Source: Isoetes engelmannii
Taxonomy: Eukaryota; Streptophyta; Lycopodiopsida; Isoetales; Isoetaceae
Assembly (NCBI GenBank): GCA_011763485.2
Contig: JAANSK020259273.1
Coordinates: 1-33,765, forward strand
Length of the DNA: 33,765 nt
Direction of reading: 5' to 3'
Numbering within the stretch: position 1 is the stretch's first letter; each line of letters starts with the position of its first letter. The notes below the pieces were generated by a model. It was not told where the DNA came from and searched no databases. It worked only from the letters and a program-made list of their open reading frames with translations. The position numbers and the translations under genes are program-made. Shown here piece after piece: positions 10,386 through 20,109 of this stretch.

Positions 10386-10836
10386 TTGGTTAGCTATTTG
10401 CATATCATCAGAAGTACTATTTATCACTTCCATGTAGATCATTTTTGTAGATCTGGATTTATCAAGAAAAGAAAGAATATCTTCTCGAGCTTATATTGCA
10501 CAATGGAAATGTATTTATACAATGCTAAGACTCGAGCTTAAAGTTTGTTATCTATAATGTTTGATCCATTTTTCTGCCCCCCATTGGAGACGCAGGTTTG
10601 CAAATGGTAGATTCAACTAATGTGCACCATATGTTTTATTAATGCATGATTGATTAGGTCCCTATAAAGAAGCCCAATTTTTGGGAGAGTATGTGGTTGC
10701 TTATCAGCTCTAGTTGCTTTCAAAAGTTCCCTCAATGATGCAATCTTAGTAGATGTAAAATGAATGAAGGCCAAGTACAAGCTGATCTCCCTTCCTGACA
10801 GATTGCTGGCTAAAAATTTACACTTAAAACTGTCAA

Positions 10837-10943
10837 CCACATCACCTATACCTTTGTTTGAAGTTCCTCTTCTTCAGCCACATCACCTATACCTTTGTTT
10901 GAAGGTTCCTCAGCTATACCTTTGTTTGAAGTTCCTCTTCTTT
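10837..10943. repeat. Three-copy minisatellite at the 3' end of the USP fragment
   Basis: CTATACCTTTGTTTGAAG followed by TTCCTC and a variable tail occurs three times (about 10837-10877, 10878-10913, 10914-10943). Read on the minus strand it repeats the last codons of the USP fragment, so it arose by duplication of its C-terminal coding end. Confidence 0.7.
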
Positions 10944-11262
10944 ATCCTCTGCCAGGCGAACTACCACAAGAGAGCAATCACAATGATGAACACAGTAATC
11001 ACTCACACTTCCAAGTCGCCCTTTGCGAACTGCCTTGGAAGCACCAAAGCTCATGATAACAACATTCACTCTCTCCACTTCCAAACATATCCTTTCCTTC
11101 AAATCATGGTCCTTCACAATATGTATCTTGTGAGGAATTTTGGCATCTAAAAGAGGCTTCGAAAGATCTAAACTCTTTGATGATGTAAAGGCATCAAAAT
11201 CATCTTCCATTTTTTGCTTCGATTCTTCATCACTATCTACTACAGAATGATCAACTACTCAA
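10914..11262 (-). pseudogene. Universal stress protein (UspA family) C-terminal fragment
   Basis: The minus frame reads FDAFTSSKSLDLSKPLLDA, then IPHKIHIVKDHDLKERICL, then SFGASKAVRKGRLGSVSDY and CVHHCDCSLVVVR. These are hallmarks of the plant UspA-like proteins whose C-terminal half holds the ATP-binding G-x2-G-x9-G(S/T) signature (usually MGSRGFGAS...GRLGSVSDYC). Here part of that glycine motif is missing (VIMSFGAS instead of VIMGSRGFGAS). The frame extends upstream of the ATG at 11210 to a TGA at about 11262 and lacks the N-terminal half with the D-x-S nucleotide site. It is a 5'-truncated relic of about 115 codons, lying tail to tail with MOD1. Confidence 0.85.
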
Positions 11263-11277
11263 ATTCTTAAAACACTA

Positions 11278-11340
11278 CACTGCTTAATAGTAGCATCTAG
11301 CTAATCAAACTGTTTAATAGTAGCATCGAGCTAATCAAAG
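11278..11340. repeat. Two-copy tandem repeat (~30 bp)
   Basis: TTAATAGTAGCATC, then T or G, then AGCTAATCAAA occurs twice, separated by a few bases. It lies just beyond the truncated end of the USP fragment. Confidence 0.65.
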
Positions 11341-11387
11341 TTTTTCAAAGTAAAGTTACCCTTGCTGTGCTGGTGTGGCGCAATTTC

Positions 11388-11460
11388 TACTGTTGGTGAT
11401 TTTAACGGTGGGTGATTCCGTCCCGTAGAATCTCCAACGGTGGTGATTCTGCCACGAGGA
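11388..11460. repeat. Degenerate GGTGATT repeat cluster
   Basis: Three or four copies of a unit like AACGGTGGTGATTCTG occur in 70 bp with variable spacers. A separate two-copy tandem repeat with GGAGCTGTAG as its core follows at about 11720-11765. Confidence 0.5.
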
Positions 11461-11901
11461 TAATAATATTTTGGCTTGAATTAATCATCGTGAACGTAAA
11501 TCAGAAGTCTCCTTAGGCAGTCTGTCTGTCCTACCATTTTCTGTAGCCGTTGGATTCATAGTTCTAGGCAAATTTGAGCCGTTGGATCCTTATCTGCATT
11601 AAATCGTAAGGACGTTGGTCACATGTGAAAAACACAAGCAGTTTTACTTCAAGGGCTGCGATTGTTGGAAACTATTGGATGATCCTAGCCGTCGGTGCTC
11701 CCGCCGAAGCTTGCAAGCCGGAGCTGTAGGACACAGATCGCCGGAGCTGTAGCTCACAGATCGCTTTTGGCCATAGCCACTAACCCTGAAGGTGCTTAGG
11801 CTTTCTTATGCAATCTGTATTTTCTTGTTTACATCCAAAGAAAATGTTAGGGTACTGAATTGGGCGTTTTTTTTGCAGAAAACTCTCTTCATTCTCAGGT
11901 C

Positions 11902-12456
11902 TGGCATGCATGCGCTTGCCCTTTAGTCTCTCTTCCGCGCATACTCAAGGCCATATCGAGCAGGTGCAGCATTCTCTATTTACGCCCAGATTATCTAGAG
12001 CTGCACAGCGGGCAGAAAGATGAATAATACTATTTTTGCTTGATCATTTGTAGGTTTCGGCGTGCACGATTCAAAGTGCAGAATCGCAAGTTCTACATTA
12101 CAATCTGCCGATTCTTTGCCGGGTTTTGAATCTGGTTTTGGGTGTAAGTTGCTTCTGTATGGCAGATCCACAGTCTTTCTTCCCACGCATACATATTCTT
12201 TTTCTTCGTTTCTTTCTTGCAAGAAAGAACAGAAATATCAACGTGAATTGTTTTGTTCTTTCTAGGCTGATCGCGAAACCGATGAAGCCTATGCTCAAAT
12301 GACTCTGGTACCAGAAAATGAGGTGGGTATTTACCACAAGATTATCTTCACCTTCATCAGTTGTGCCTATTATCCATTTTCTGATTGATACAGAAAACCT
12401 AAGAGTCTAGTGATGGAGACGAGGAGCCGTTTTCTTATATAAAAGTTCATTCCCTG
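11902..12456 (+). pseudogene. Auxin response factor (ARF) 5'-exon relic
   Basis: Four pieces of an ARF N-terminus lie in order. WHACACPLVSLPR at 11902-11940 matches the ARF opening WHACAGPLVSLPR. After a frame change, QGHIEQ ends at 11963 before a GT donor. Exon 2 (12054-12143) includes LPILCRVLNLVLG, and exon 3 (12266-12322) reads ADRETDEAYAQMTLVPE, both flanked by good splice sites and in phase 0. A fourth piece (about 12394-12456) reads SSDGDEEPFSYIKVHS, like the acidic run before VHSFCK in ARFs, but enters with a TAA. The DNA-binding B3 domain of ARF is absent. Exon 1 has lost the YYFP part. This is a relic with introns, not a processed copy. It leads straight into the B3 gene. Confidence 0.8.
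12436..12444 (+). promoter_or_regulatory. Candidate TATA box of the B3 gene
   Basis: TATATAAAA is 67 bp upstream of the ATG at 12511, a normal plant spacing once a short 5' UTR is allowed. It is inside the fourth ARF relic piece, where it encodes part of SYIK. Confidence 0.5.
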
Positions 12457-12510
12457 TTCTTGATCCTTTTCTTCATCCTCTGAATTCCCACTTCAGCTCC
12501 GAAATCACTT

Positions 12511-13476
12511 ATGTCCAGCGCCGTGGAGTTCTACCTCCGCCTGAAGCGACGTCCTTTTGCGGTATCACGCTTGTTTGCTTCTTTCACTTTTGATTTCTTT
12601 GTTTGTTTGCTTGTTTCAATCGTCTTCCCTCTTGATTTTTTGCTTGATGCAGGAGCTTCATCCGGAATTTCGAAAATTTATCCCAAATGGGCCGATCTTT
12701 GTGACAGGGCCAAGAGGGCATGACTTGCTTGTTGAGTTTCTGACCTTCAGAGGGAGGGCCTATTTCGGAGCTGGATGGGTCCAGTTTTTTCAGCGAAATG
12801 GGATAGCATTTGGAGACATTTTGCTCTGTAGATTAAGTCCGCAAAGAAGGACCATGGCAGTTGAGATTTGCAGCCAAAGCGCTGATACAGAGATGTTTAG
12901 CAGCAAGACTTACCCCAAAACATCTGAAGCCAGAAGATCCGAGGCCGGAAATGATCATTCAAATGAAGATCCTACAAAAATCAGGAATCAGCACAAAGAA
13001 AAGAAAGATTTGCAGCAATTTAGAAAGGGCTTATCCAATCCAAATTTCCAGCTGAACCTGACAGCGAGTAGACTTGCTCCTGCATGTGTAAGTGTAGAAA
13101 TTATCTTTGAATTTTTGTTTTTTTCTTGTTCTTTGCAGATTATCCAAGGCTTGCAGTTCATGTATTCTGCCACAAAATTTTTCTTGCGATGAAAGGATAA
13201 GCACATAATATAATAATTCTGTGCTTTTGGTTTGCATTGCAGAACATTCCGGCAGCGTATGTCCATTATTTGCCTGAACCGGGAGCGAGGTTTACATTAA
13301 TTGGTCCTGATGGCCATAAAACGAAGGTAAAACGGTACTCAAATCAATATGCCTCCTCTATTAGCCGGGGCTGGAGTGCATTCAGAAAGCGCCATCCATT
13401 GAAGGTCGGAGATAAACTCGTCTTTGAAATCTTAAGCCCTTCATTGTGGAAGGTTCATATTTTCAGTTCATGCTGA
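12511..13476 (+). CDS. B3-domain protein, REM-like, with two B3-type units
   Basis: Joining 12511-12561, 12653-13087 and 13243-13476 gives 720 nt and 239 residues without stops, through three exons with GT-AG junctions (GCG|GTATCA, TTGATGCAG|, TGT|GTAAGT, CATTGCAG|). Residues about 26-80 (GPRGHDLLVEF, FGAGWVQFFQRNGIAFGDIL) are a B3-like unit that looks degenerate. Residues 163-239 (IPAAYVHYLPEPG, LIGPDGHKTKV, ISRGWSAF, VGDKLVFEIL, WKVHIF) are a good plant B3 unit. They are joined by a charged linker. B3 domains bind DNA; targets cannot be told. REM-type is the closest family by layout; no zinc finger or ARF middle region is present. The gene appears intact. The chosen ATG is the first after the TATA box; it could use upstream ARF exons if they were transcribed. 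Confidence 0.8.
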
Positions 13477-13479
13477 ACT

Positions 13480-14630
13480 CTGACAAGAAAAACAGGCTTC
13501 TTTTCTCCAATTCACATGCTTCTTTCTGAAAACTATGTTGCATGCCATCTAGATGACTTGACTAAAATGTAAAAGTTTTTTGAATGTCTAGGGGAGGAGC
13601 GCCATATTTGGCTCATTTAGCCTTAACCTATTATAAAAACATTCAAATGCATCTTAACTATAGTCATATTGTATATCATTAGAAACCTTAGATTCTAAGC
13701 TTTCTAGCAATGTCCTCTCCCGGCCTATCTGATAGGCCTAGCTCTAGCAATTGTTTTTTGAGTGAAGTGGGGTCTTTGCACCCAATTGTTGACACGATGT
13801 TCCATCATTGGTGCACTAGTGTACCTTGAATGGAGGTTATAAGAACCACTTAAAGGCCCCTATGTTCTATTAATGCCGCACTAGCATACCATTAATGGTG
13901 CCCATATTTCTAGCCTACCATTAATAGGACTCTATATTTGCTACATTATCCATGCTTGATTCACACCATGATGCCAAAACTTATTGATTTGTGCACAATG
14001 ATAAGCTAGTGAGCTTGATATACAACTACACAATTATTTTGAATGTCTTTTCGACAACAAAGGAACTACCTAGTCTCTTTCTCCGCCTAAATAGACGTGC
14101 AAACAAAACAATACAAAACAAAAATGGATATGCTATATAAGATGACGCGCTTGTTGTGCATGTTTTTCCACTAAATCATGTATAGCAAAGGGGTTGTGCC
14201 ATGAACACAAAAATTGACACTATTCACGTCCAACATGCTCAAAGAACTACGATTTGGCAATTGACAATTCTGGTGTAGCTCAAGGCAACTCTAGACATAG
14301 AAAACAACCCCTCTCTTAAATTGCATTTGAGAGCAATTTAAAAACAATCGTGTTATGTGATGAGTCCCTTATACTATAACTAGTCTCTATTTGAAATTTG
14401 TTTCTATTATAAGTTGCAATTAAGGAGTTCTAGTTTTAAAATTGTATATGGCATTTGAAAAGTTGAACTTTTTTTTCCTATCATATTTTTGCCCCTTTAC
14501 CTTGAGAATTAAGTTTAAGATGCCGAGAAGCCCATTAAATTTGCTTAGTTCCTTTTGTACTATTTTCCCACTTACTTGTCTTCATGCATTTCCATAGCAA
14601 TTCTAATGCATTTCCTTAACAATTCTATAA
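13480..14630. other. AT-rich intergenic stretch, no gene seen
   Basis: There are no frames with recognisable content and no clear terminal repeats. A loose palindrome-rich section near 13800-13920 repeats CACTAGTGTACC/CATTAATGG-like phrases. Confidence 0.4.
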
Positions 14631-14634
14631 CACC

Positions 14635-14785
14635 AGAAGAGTACAAAAAAATGTTCATCGTAGGGGAAAACAAATCACAATGCATTATTTTGTCAAACTT
14701 TGGATGATGTACCACTGAAGAGTACAAAAGAATGTACGGTTCATTGTAGGGAAAAACAAACTGTATTGTTTAATCAAACTCAGAA
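14635..14785. repeat. Tandem duplication of a ~70-bp unit
   Basis: GAAGAGTACAAAA, then TTCATYGTAGGG and AAAACAAAYTG, then a T-rich phrase with TCAAACT, occurs twice (about 14635-14702 and 14715-14782). The second copy has a few inserted bases. Confidence 0.6.
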
Positions 14786-14999
14786 TGCTGGTTTTTAGTG
14801 TCACATGCTCAAAGATATCACATTATGTTGTGATTCTCTCAACAACCACCAACAACCCATGCTCTCTAATCCAAGAATCATCCTATAGTCCATGTATTAA
14901 AAATGGCAAGGGTATACAGGCTTCTCATAATGCAACACCCCAATCTTAACTAGTTCATCTTAGAACCCTCCAATATTTTATCCCCCAACAAAAATATGG

Positions 15000-16205
15000 A
15001 AAAACCTTTTAAGGAATTAACCTTAGTAACACTGTTAAGTGCAGATCGTTCATTTTGGCGTTCAGCAAAACTATTCTGGATAGGTTTACCATCTTTTCCC
15101 ATAGCAACTCTTTCAATGTCATAATTAAGTCTTGGCCCTCTGTGTATGGAACAGATATGCAGTTTTCTTGTCATCTTCTGGAGCGTATGCAAAATTCTGT
15201 ATTTGTATCGTCTCTGAGTAGTAAAGAAGAGTCCAAATATGTTCTACCGAGGAGGGTGCCTCATTTGAAACAATGCCAGTTTCCTTATCCGCCACCGTAG
15301 ATAGCACAAGTATATGACGACATAGACGTCCATCTTTGATGTAGGATATTTGAACACCCACGTATAAATTGCTGCTTCTACTAATGCTCTTGCTGATATT
15401 ATAAGCCAATCATATATATATTAAGATATTTGGAAAAATACTCCACCTACCCCATCAGTTGCAAGAATGAATGATTTAATCCTTATCTGCAAGCCTCCTA
15501 TACGAAGTTTCATGAACAAAAATAAAACCAAAATCCTTGAAACGACGAGTGTCATGAGGCAACCTCGCATGGTGCACTTCTGGCTCATCGTGCAAGGCAA
15601 ATACTCTGCTTTTGCATTGTCATACTCTTTTATTATCAGTGAGAGCACTTCCGTGAGTTAAAAAACAAAGTGCACATAGAGCGCTTTTGCCTATCATTAC
15701 TTATACAACACTTCAACACCTATAAATTGTTTAATGCTATGCCCACCAACAGTTCAAAGGCCTATCGAGTCAATGCTATGCATTGCTCTGCAGAAGATGA
15801 AGCCACTTACTTGGCAAATTGGGTTGCAAATCCATTGTTAAAAGGAACTGCAACAAAGGAAGCATCATCAGCTTTGGTTCCCATAATGTCTCTAGAGTCC
15901 CCAACATTTCCAATCACTAGATCTTGACCCTGTAGTGGACAACACAATAATTTATCAAGACGTATGTACATATCACATAGTGAAATCCAGAAGGTTTCCA
16001 TTTGAATGAATGCACTGCTTTATGATTGTAACTGCTATTGTTCCACTACAATACAATCAACAAAAGGGTGAACTCTAAGTTCTCGGTTCATCACTTGGAA
16101 TGCTCTTAGATGTGGTTTCTTCTACCATTTCACAAACATTTCTGGCACTGGATGCTCCCTCTCATTGGAACATCCATTCTCAGCATCAAGCATCAGAAGT
16201 ATTTT
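15000..16205 (-). pseudogene. Protein phosphatase 2C (PPM family) pseudogene
   Basis: Reading the minus strand downwards, plant PP2C blocks appear in order. PVPEMFVKW and AFQVMNRELRVHPFVDC (about 16170-16050) come first, then by frameshift CSGTIAVTIIKQ. After an intron with acceptor CCACTACAG comes GQDLVIGNVGDSR (15925-15887), the metal-site region. Next are ALHDEPEVHHARLPHDTRR and FKDFGFIFVHETSYRRLADKD with a TAA, and by another shift SFILATDGVGGVFF (about 15471-15430; normally ATDGVWDVLS). A 94-codon frame further down (15409-15125) may hold the decayed C-terminus, which is uncertain. PP2Cs are Mg/Mn-dependent Ser/Thr phosphatases. The stretch between GTK and DEP, with the GD-like central block, is missing. 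The retained intron rules out a processed copy. Confidence 0.85.
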
Positions 16206-16267
16206 CATCCGGATCATCCTGCTTGTCTAAAAGTTCCTCTTGCTAAATTTTCAATAGCATTTGGAAG

Positions 16268-16387
16268 CCATTGTGACATTCAGAGCTACGACTCAAGTTA
16301 GAATAAAACTTTGTCTAGGAAGCCATTCCATGGATTGTGGCATTCAGAGGTACGACTCATGCTGGAATAAATCTTTGTCTGAGCATA
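16268..16387. repeat. Tandem duplication (~60 bp) upstream of the PP2C relic
   Basis: CATTCAGAG, then CTACGACTCA or GTACGACTCA, then GAATAAA, CTTTGTCT and AGGAAGCCATT-like flanks occur twice. On the minus strand they include WNGFLDKVLF, which could be a remnant of PP2C helix sequence. That is weak. Confidence 0.6.
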
Positions 16388-16595
16388 CCGTTTGTACAAA
16401 TAAATGCTAAGCCACAAACTATTTGCAGCGCTTCTATATATAAACATACTTGGATCTTTCTGATATCTACAAAGTTCCAAATAACTGCACGATGGGTTAA
16501 TTTAACAAAGCCTACCTCAAGATTTCCGACAGAAAAAAAGCTGTTGCATGCAAGAAAAACTCAAGTGCTCTTATCTCCAGCGACTGAAACTGCCC

Positions 16596-16655
16596 TTTCC
16601 ATACCTAATCCGGGCACTTCACGCATTTCCATACCCAATCCGGGCACTTCACGCA
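16596..16655. repeat. Exact-phase 30-bp tandem repeat, two copies
   Basis: TTTCCATACC, then T or C, then AATCCGGGCACTTCACGCA is present twice in direct succession with one difference, so the duplication is recent compared with its surroundings. Confidence 0.8.
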
Positions 16656-16699
16656 GTGGAGCTTCTCTCAAACACAAAAAAATTGCGTCAAATGTGGAA

Positions 16700-17990
16700 A
16701 TGTTTGGCGTGAAAAATGGCCCAATTTTGCGTTAAAAAAGGTGCAAAAAATGCGTCATTAATAGATCATGCGTCAATGTTGGGGACCCTCCCCTATCAGT
16801 TCTAAACATGTACAAAGTTATCAAAAGCTTGTGATTTAGTCAATGTGCTGTTTGAAAATCAATGATTTCTCAAAACTATGTTTCCTTTCCCAAATATCTC
16901 TATATCACTTTCTTTTTGAATGTTGCATTTAAATGAGTAAATATAAAATTTCAAGATGTCTAGTAGTCTAACATGTACAATATAGAACAGGGTCATTTTT
17001 TTTGCCTATGGTGTATTTATGTGCCGACACGTAGCATTGCCAATAACCCAGAATGGAAGTTAGGTACCTTGGTTTCGGGTGACAGCTTCAACCTGTCACT
17101 TGTTGATTTTTTGATAGGCATTTTTTGCACTTGTAATTTGCATTCGTTAGCCTCTAGTCGAAGCTCAAAAGCTTGATTTTTTTACAGGAATTTTTTGCAC
17201 TTGTAATTTGCATTCATTAGCCTCCATTTGAAGCTCAAAAGCCATGGTTCTCCATTCAAACCAATGTTTTATATTTATAGAGTTCCTATTTACTTTCTTA
17301 ATTCAAAAAGCAGAGCTTAGCTCCTTATAAAGCCCCAAAATAAACTCTTGGCCAAATCTGGCCTGCCAAAGACAAAACCAGAGGATTTTTTCCTCTTTAA
17401 CTTAAGTCACAGCATTTAGCTTGGAAAAACAAAACATTCTGCTTAGAACAAAGCATTTACCTTAATAAACATTTCTCATAGTAGGCTGGCTTAGTGAGTC
17501 GCTCACGCTAAAGATCTTGCCCATCCTAAAGGTCTCGAACTAGAAAAATAAAAAAACTGAAGCATCTGGTGGCGCGGCCGGCCTTGGAAGGACCCAACTC
17601 ACAACCTGGAAAATATTGCTTTCTGTTGCACAAGCCGCGGGTATATTATAAGCGAATCGCTATGTTCCACTCAACAAACTGAAACTGAAACTAGACTCGC
17701 CAGAACATCAAATGCAACAAACTGAAGTAGAAGACTCGCTAGAACAATACTGCTTCTGCGCTGCCATCTAGAGGCTTTATAATATATTTTTTGCGCTAAA
17801 TCCAGTTATACCAAACAAAAATGTTAAGCAACAAGAATCAGAGCTTCAACTACAAAAGCCTTCACACCTACAAGAAACAACACCAGAAACCTTCTAAATG
17901 TTTCTGACCGCCATCATTCGGCTCGCTGGAGGATGAGGCAGCCACTCCTGGCGCCCAGGCGAAAAGGGGAGGAAAAAAAATCTCTCATGT
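16700..17990. other. Intergenic stretch with one ~65-bp direct duplication
   Basis: The only structure seen is a two-copy repeat at about 17108-17172 and 17180-17241 (TTTTTTGCACTTGTAATTTG, then CATTCRTTAGCCTC, then GAAGCTCAAAAGC). No gene is recognised in the rest. Confidence 0.5.
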
Positions 17991-17994
17991 TTCT

Positions 17995-18126
17995 ATATTG
18001 TAGGGGAAAGGAAGTTGGACTTGGAATTCCGATCGAGCCGGTGACCCGCTCCCGGCTACCGCCGGTCGCGAGGCCCCACTGGCTGGACTGGAATTCCAAC
18101 CCCAACTTCCTTGTCCCTATACAACA
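17995..18126. mobile_element. Foldback element 2, same core as element 1
   Basis: Arms of about 45 bp (left 17995-18037, right 18083-18126) pair as AAGGAAGTTGG...TTGGAATTCC with flanking GTAGGGG/CCCTATAC. The core 18038-18082 contains CCGGTGACCCGCTCCCGG, then CTACCGCCGGTCGCG and AGGCCCCACTGG. It differs from core 1 at about four positions, while the arms share nothing with those of element 1. There is no coding capacity. Confidence 0.75.
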
Positions 18127-18236
18127 TTATTATTTTTTGGAAAAATTTGTGATTTAGTCATTTGCAGCTAGAAAATTAGTGATAGGTTGAGAGGAAACTT
18201 TCAAGGGGGAAAGATAGGTATGTAAATTATGACCAT
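18124..18236. repeat. Dispersed direct repeat, copy 1
   Basis: A unit of about 115 bp running from TTATTATTTTTTGG through GATAGGTTGAGAGGAAA to GAAAGATAGGTA. It recurs at 19279-19403, about 85% similar by eye. It abuts foldback 2. Confidence 0.7.
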
Positions 18237-18752
18237 CAATAACCAAAAGGTGATCAAGGTAAGAATTAAACTATAGCTATACTCCTTTAGAATTAAAAGT
18301 GGTAATTGAGCTCCAGAAGACAGAAACTCCTTGATAAAGTGTCCTTAGAGCTCTTAGTTTCCGCTATCAATGCTCATAAACCAAAGCTATTACAACATGC
18401 AATATGGACCAAAGATAATATGATCAGATCATGATTTTTTTTTTTTCGACCTTTTGATCGATCAAGATAGAGATTTGAAGCCCTATGAACCCTTTTCGAG
18501 GTGAGCAGAAGTCTGTATGATGTCTGCAGTGAATTTCCCTTCTGTGAGCTTGAAGATTTACAATTTTTCCTTAAAAAAATTCATTTTTCAAGGGTGATAA
18601 AGGGTGATTATCAAGGATTTGTGCTTATCAAGAGTCTGTAAACGGATCAACCAAGCTTCGTGCTCCGTTGGAACAGAGATAGATAAAAGAGAAGATAAAT
18701 GCCACGTCACATAATTTATTATGGAAATTTAAGCCTTCCTTTGATTACGTCC

Positions 18753-18871
18753 GATAATGCACCTAACTTGCAATTCTGCCATGAAAAATGCCTCGGCGGC
18801 ATTGCGGCTTCGCCGCTTGGGCCCCGCCTTGGCATTTTACAAGGCAGAATTGCTTGCTCGGGTGCATTATC
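18753..18871. mobile_element. Foldback element 3, related core
   Basis: Arms 18753-18791 and 18831-18871 pair as GATAATGCACC...GCAATTCTGCC...AAAATGCC. The core 18792-18830 reads GCGGCTTCGCCGC then TTGGGCCCCGCC. It can be aligned with cores 1 and 2 as CGGCT(A/T)C-GCCG-(variable)-GGGCCCC(A/G)CC with short gaps. The arms are unrelated to the other two elements. Confidence 0.65.
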
Positions 18872-18979
18872 TAGTAAGTAGACCTCTAGTATCCAAAAAT
18901 ACCCTCTATGTTATTTTGAGATAGCCTTGGTTATCATATGTTCAGGTGGCATTGCCAACTAATTTAACTCAATTCAATA

Positions 18980-19197
18980 GTTTAACGTCATACCACTTTG
19001 ATAGCACACTAGTCCTAGCAATGTGAGGTCTCGAGTTCGAGGCCATCCAGAGTCGCACTCTGAACTGTGGGCTTCAAAACCCACAAACGCAATGTATATG
19101 GTGTGGTGTGTCGTGACATGTCTAGTTGGATGTTGCCTAGTGGCGTGAGATTAAAAAGTCTTTCTCTTTTTCTTTCTTTCTTTCTTTTGGGACCTAT
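18980..19197 (+). repeat. tRNA-derived SINE-like unit
   Basis: An A-box-like TAGCACACTAG (about 19001-19011) and a B box GAGTTCGAGGCC (about 19032-19043) have tRNA-like spacing. About 120 bp follow, and the unit ends in a T/C-rich tail (TTTCTTTCTTTCTTTC). That order fits a plant tRNA-derived SINE. The A box is imperfect and no target duplication was found. Confidence 0.5.
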
Positions 19198-19975
19198 GAC
19201 GATTATGATGAGTCATTCTCAGACATATACCACACATAACACATGATGAGACTCGCACTCACCCATCATTCTCAGCACACATTTTATTATTTTGTGAAAA
19301 ATTTGTGAGTTAGTGATTTTTGCAGTTAGAAAACTAGTGATCATAGGTTGAGAGGAAAATTTCAAGGTGAGAAAGATAGGTAGTGAATATAAGCACCATC
19401 ATTAAACAAACTGTAGACCATTAGTACCCAAAAATTCATGCAACTCGCAGTCACCCACGTCATTCTCAACACACACTACACATTATACATGATGAGACTC
19501 GCACTCACCCACATCATTCTCATCACACACTACACATTACACACATGATGAGACTCACCTACTTCATTCTCAGCATACACTACACATTACACATGATGAG
19601 ACTCGCACTCACCCATGTCATTTTCATCGCACGCTACACATAACACATGATGAGACTCACCCACGCCAAATTACAAATTATACATGATGGGACTCACCCA
19701 CGCCATTCTAATCACACAATACACATTACACATGATGAGACTCAGCCACGCCATACTCACCCACGTCATTCTCATCACACACTACACACATGATGAGACT
19801 CATCCACGCCATTTTCAGCTCACACTACACATTATACATGATGAGACTCACACTCACCCATGTCATTCTTATCCGCACTCACTACACATTACACATGATA
19901 AGGCTTACACTCACCCACGTCATTCTCATCGCACACTAGACAGGACGAGACTTGCACTCATCCACTTACCACCTG
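19198..19975. repeat. Minisatellite of ~45-58 bp units, interrupted once
   Basis: About a dozen degenerate copies of CACATGATGAGACTC, then (GCACTCACCCA), then CGTCATTCTCATC, then RCACACTACACATTA follow each other, mostly at 19441-19975, with one or two units at 19198-19280. Between them sits copy 2 of the dispersed repeat (19279-19403). The open frame across part of it is a by-product of the repeat and not a gene. Confidence 0.85.
19279..19403. repeat. Dispersed direct repeat, copy 2, inside the minisatellite
   Basis: This matches 18124-18236 (TTTTGTGAAAAATTTGTGA, TAGGTTGAGAGGAAAA, GAAAGATAGGTAG). Being inside the minisatellite, it either inserted into it or the satellite grew around it. Confidence 0.7.
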
Positions 19976-20063
19976 ATGGTAGCCAATGAGTTTTGGGCTC
20001 TGGAGAGGTACACCTCAACCTTAAGATCTAAGCAATAGACCACTAGCACAATGGCAAAAAAGA

Positions 20064-20087
20064 TTTTTTTTTTTTTTTTTTTTTTTT
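20064..20087. repeat. Homopolymer T tract (24 bp)
   Basis: An uninterrupted T run directly after CAATGGCAAAAAAGA. It may be the poly(A) end of a minus-strand retroposon whose body is no longer recognisable. Confidence 0.8.
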
Positions 20088-20109
20088 ACTTGGTTTCAGC
20101 TTCAGAAGA

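Noticed and set aside
12557-13192. 211-codon unspliced gene
   Set aside because: It runs through predicted introns 1 and 2. The spliced model gives continuous B3 sequence on both sides.
11902-13476. A single intact ARF gene
   Set aside because: ARF exon 1 is frameshifted, exon 4 enters with a stop, the ARF-type B3 block (SDTSTHGGFS-like) is missing, and the downstream B3 units are of REM type.
19684-19989. 101-codon protein-coding gene
   Set aside because: The frame lies wholly in the minisatellite and is only a product of repeat phase.
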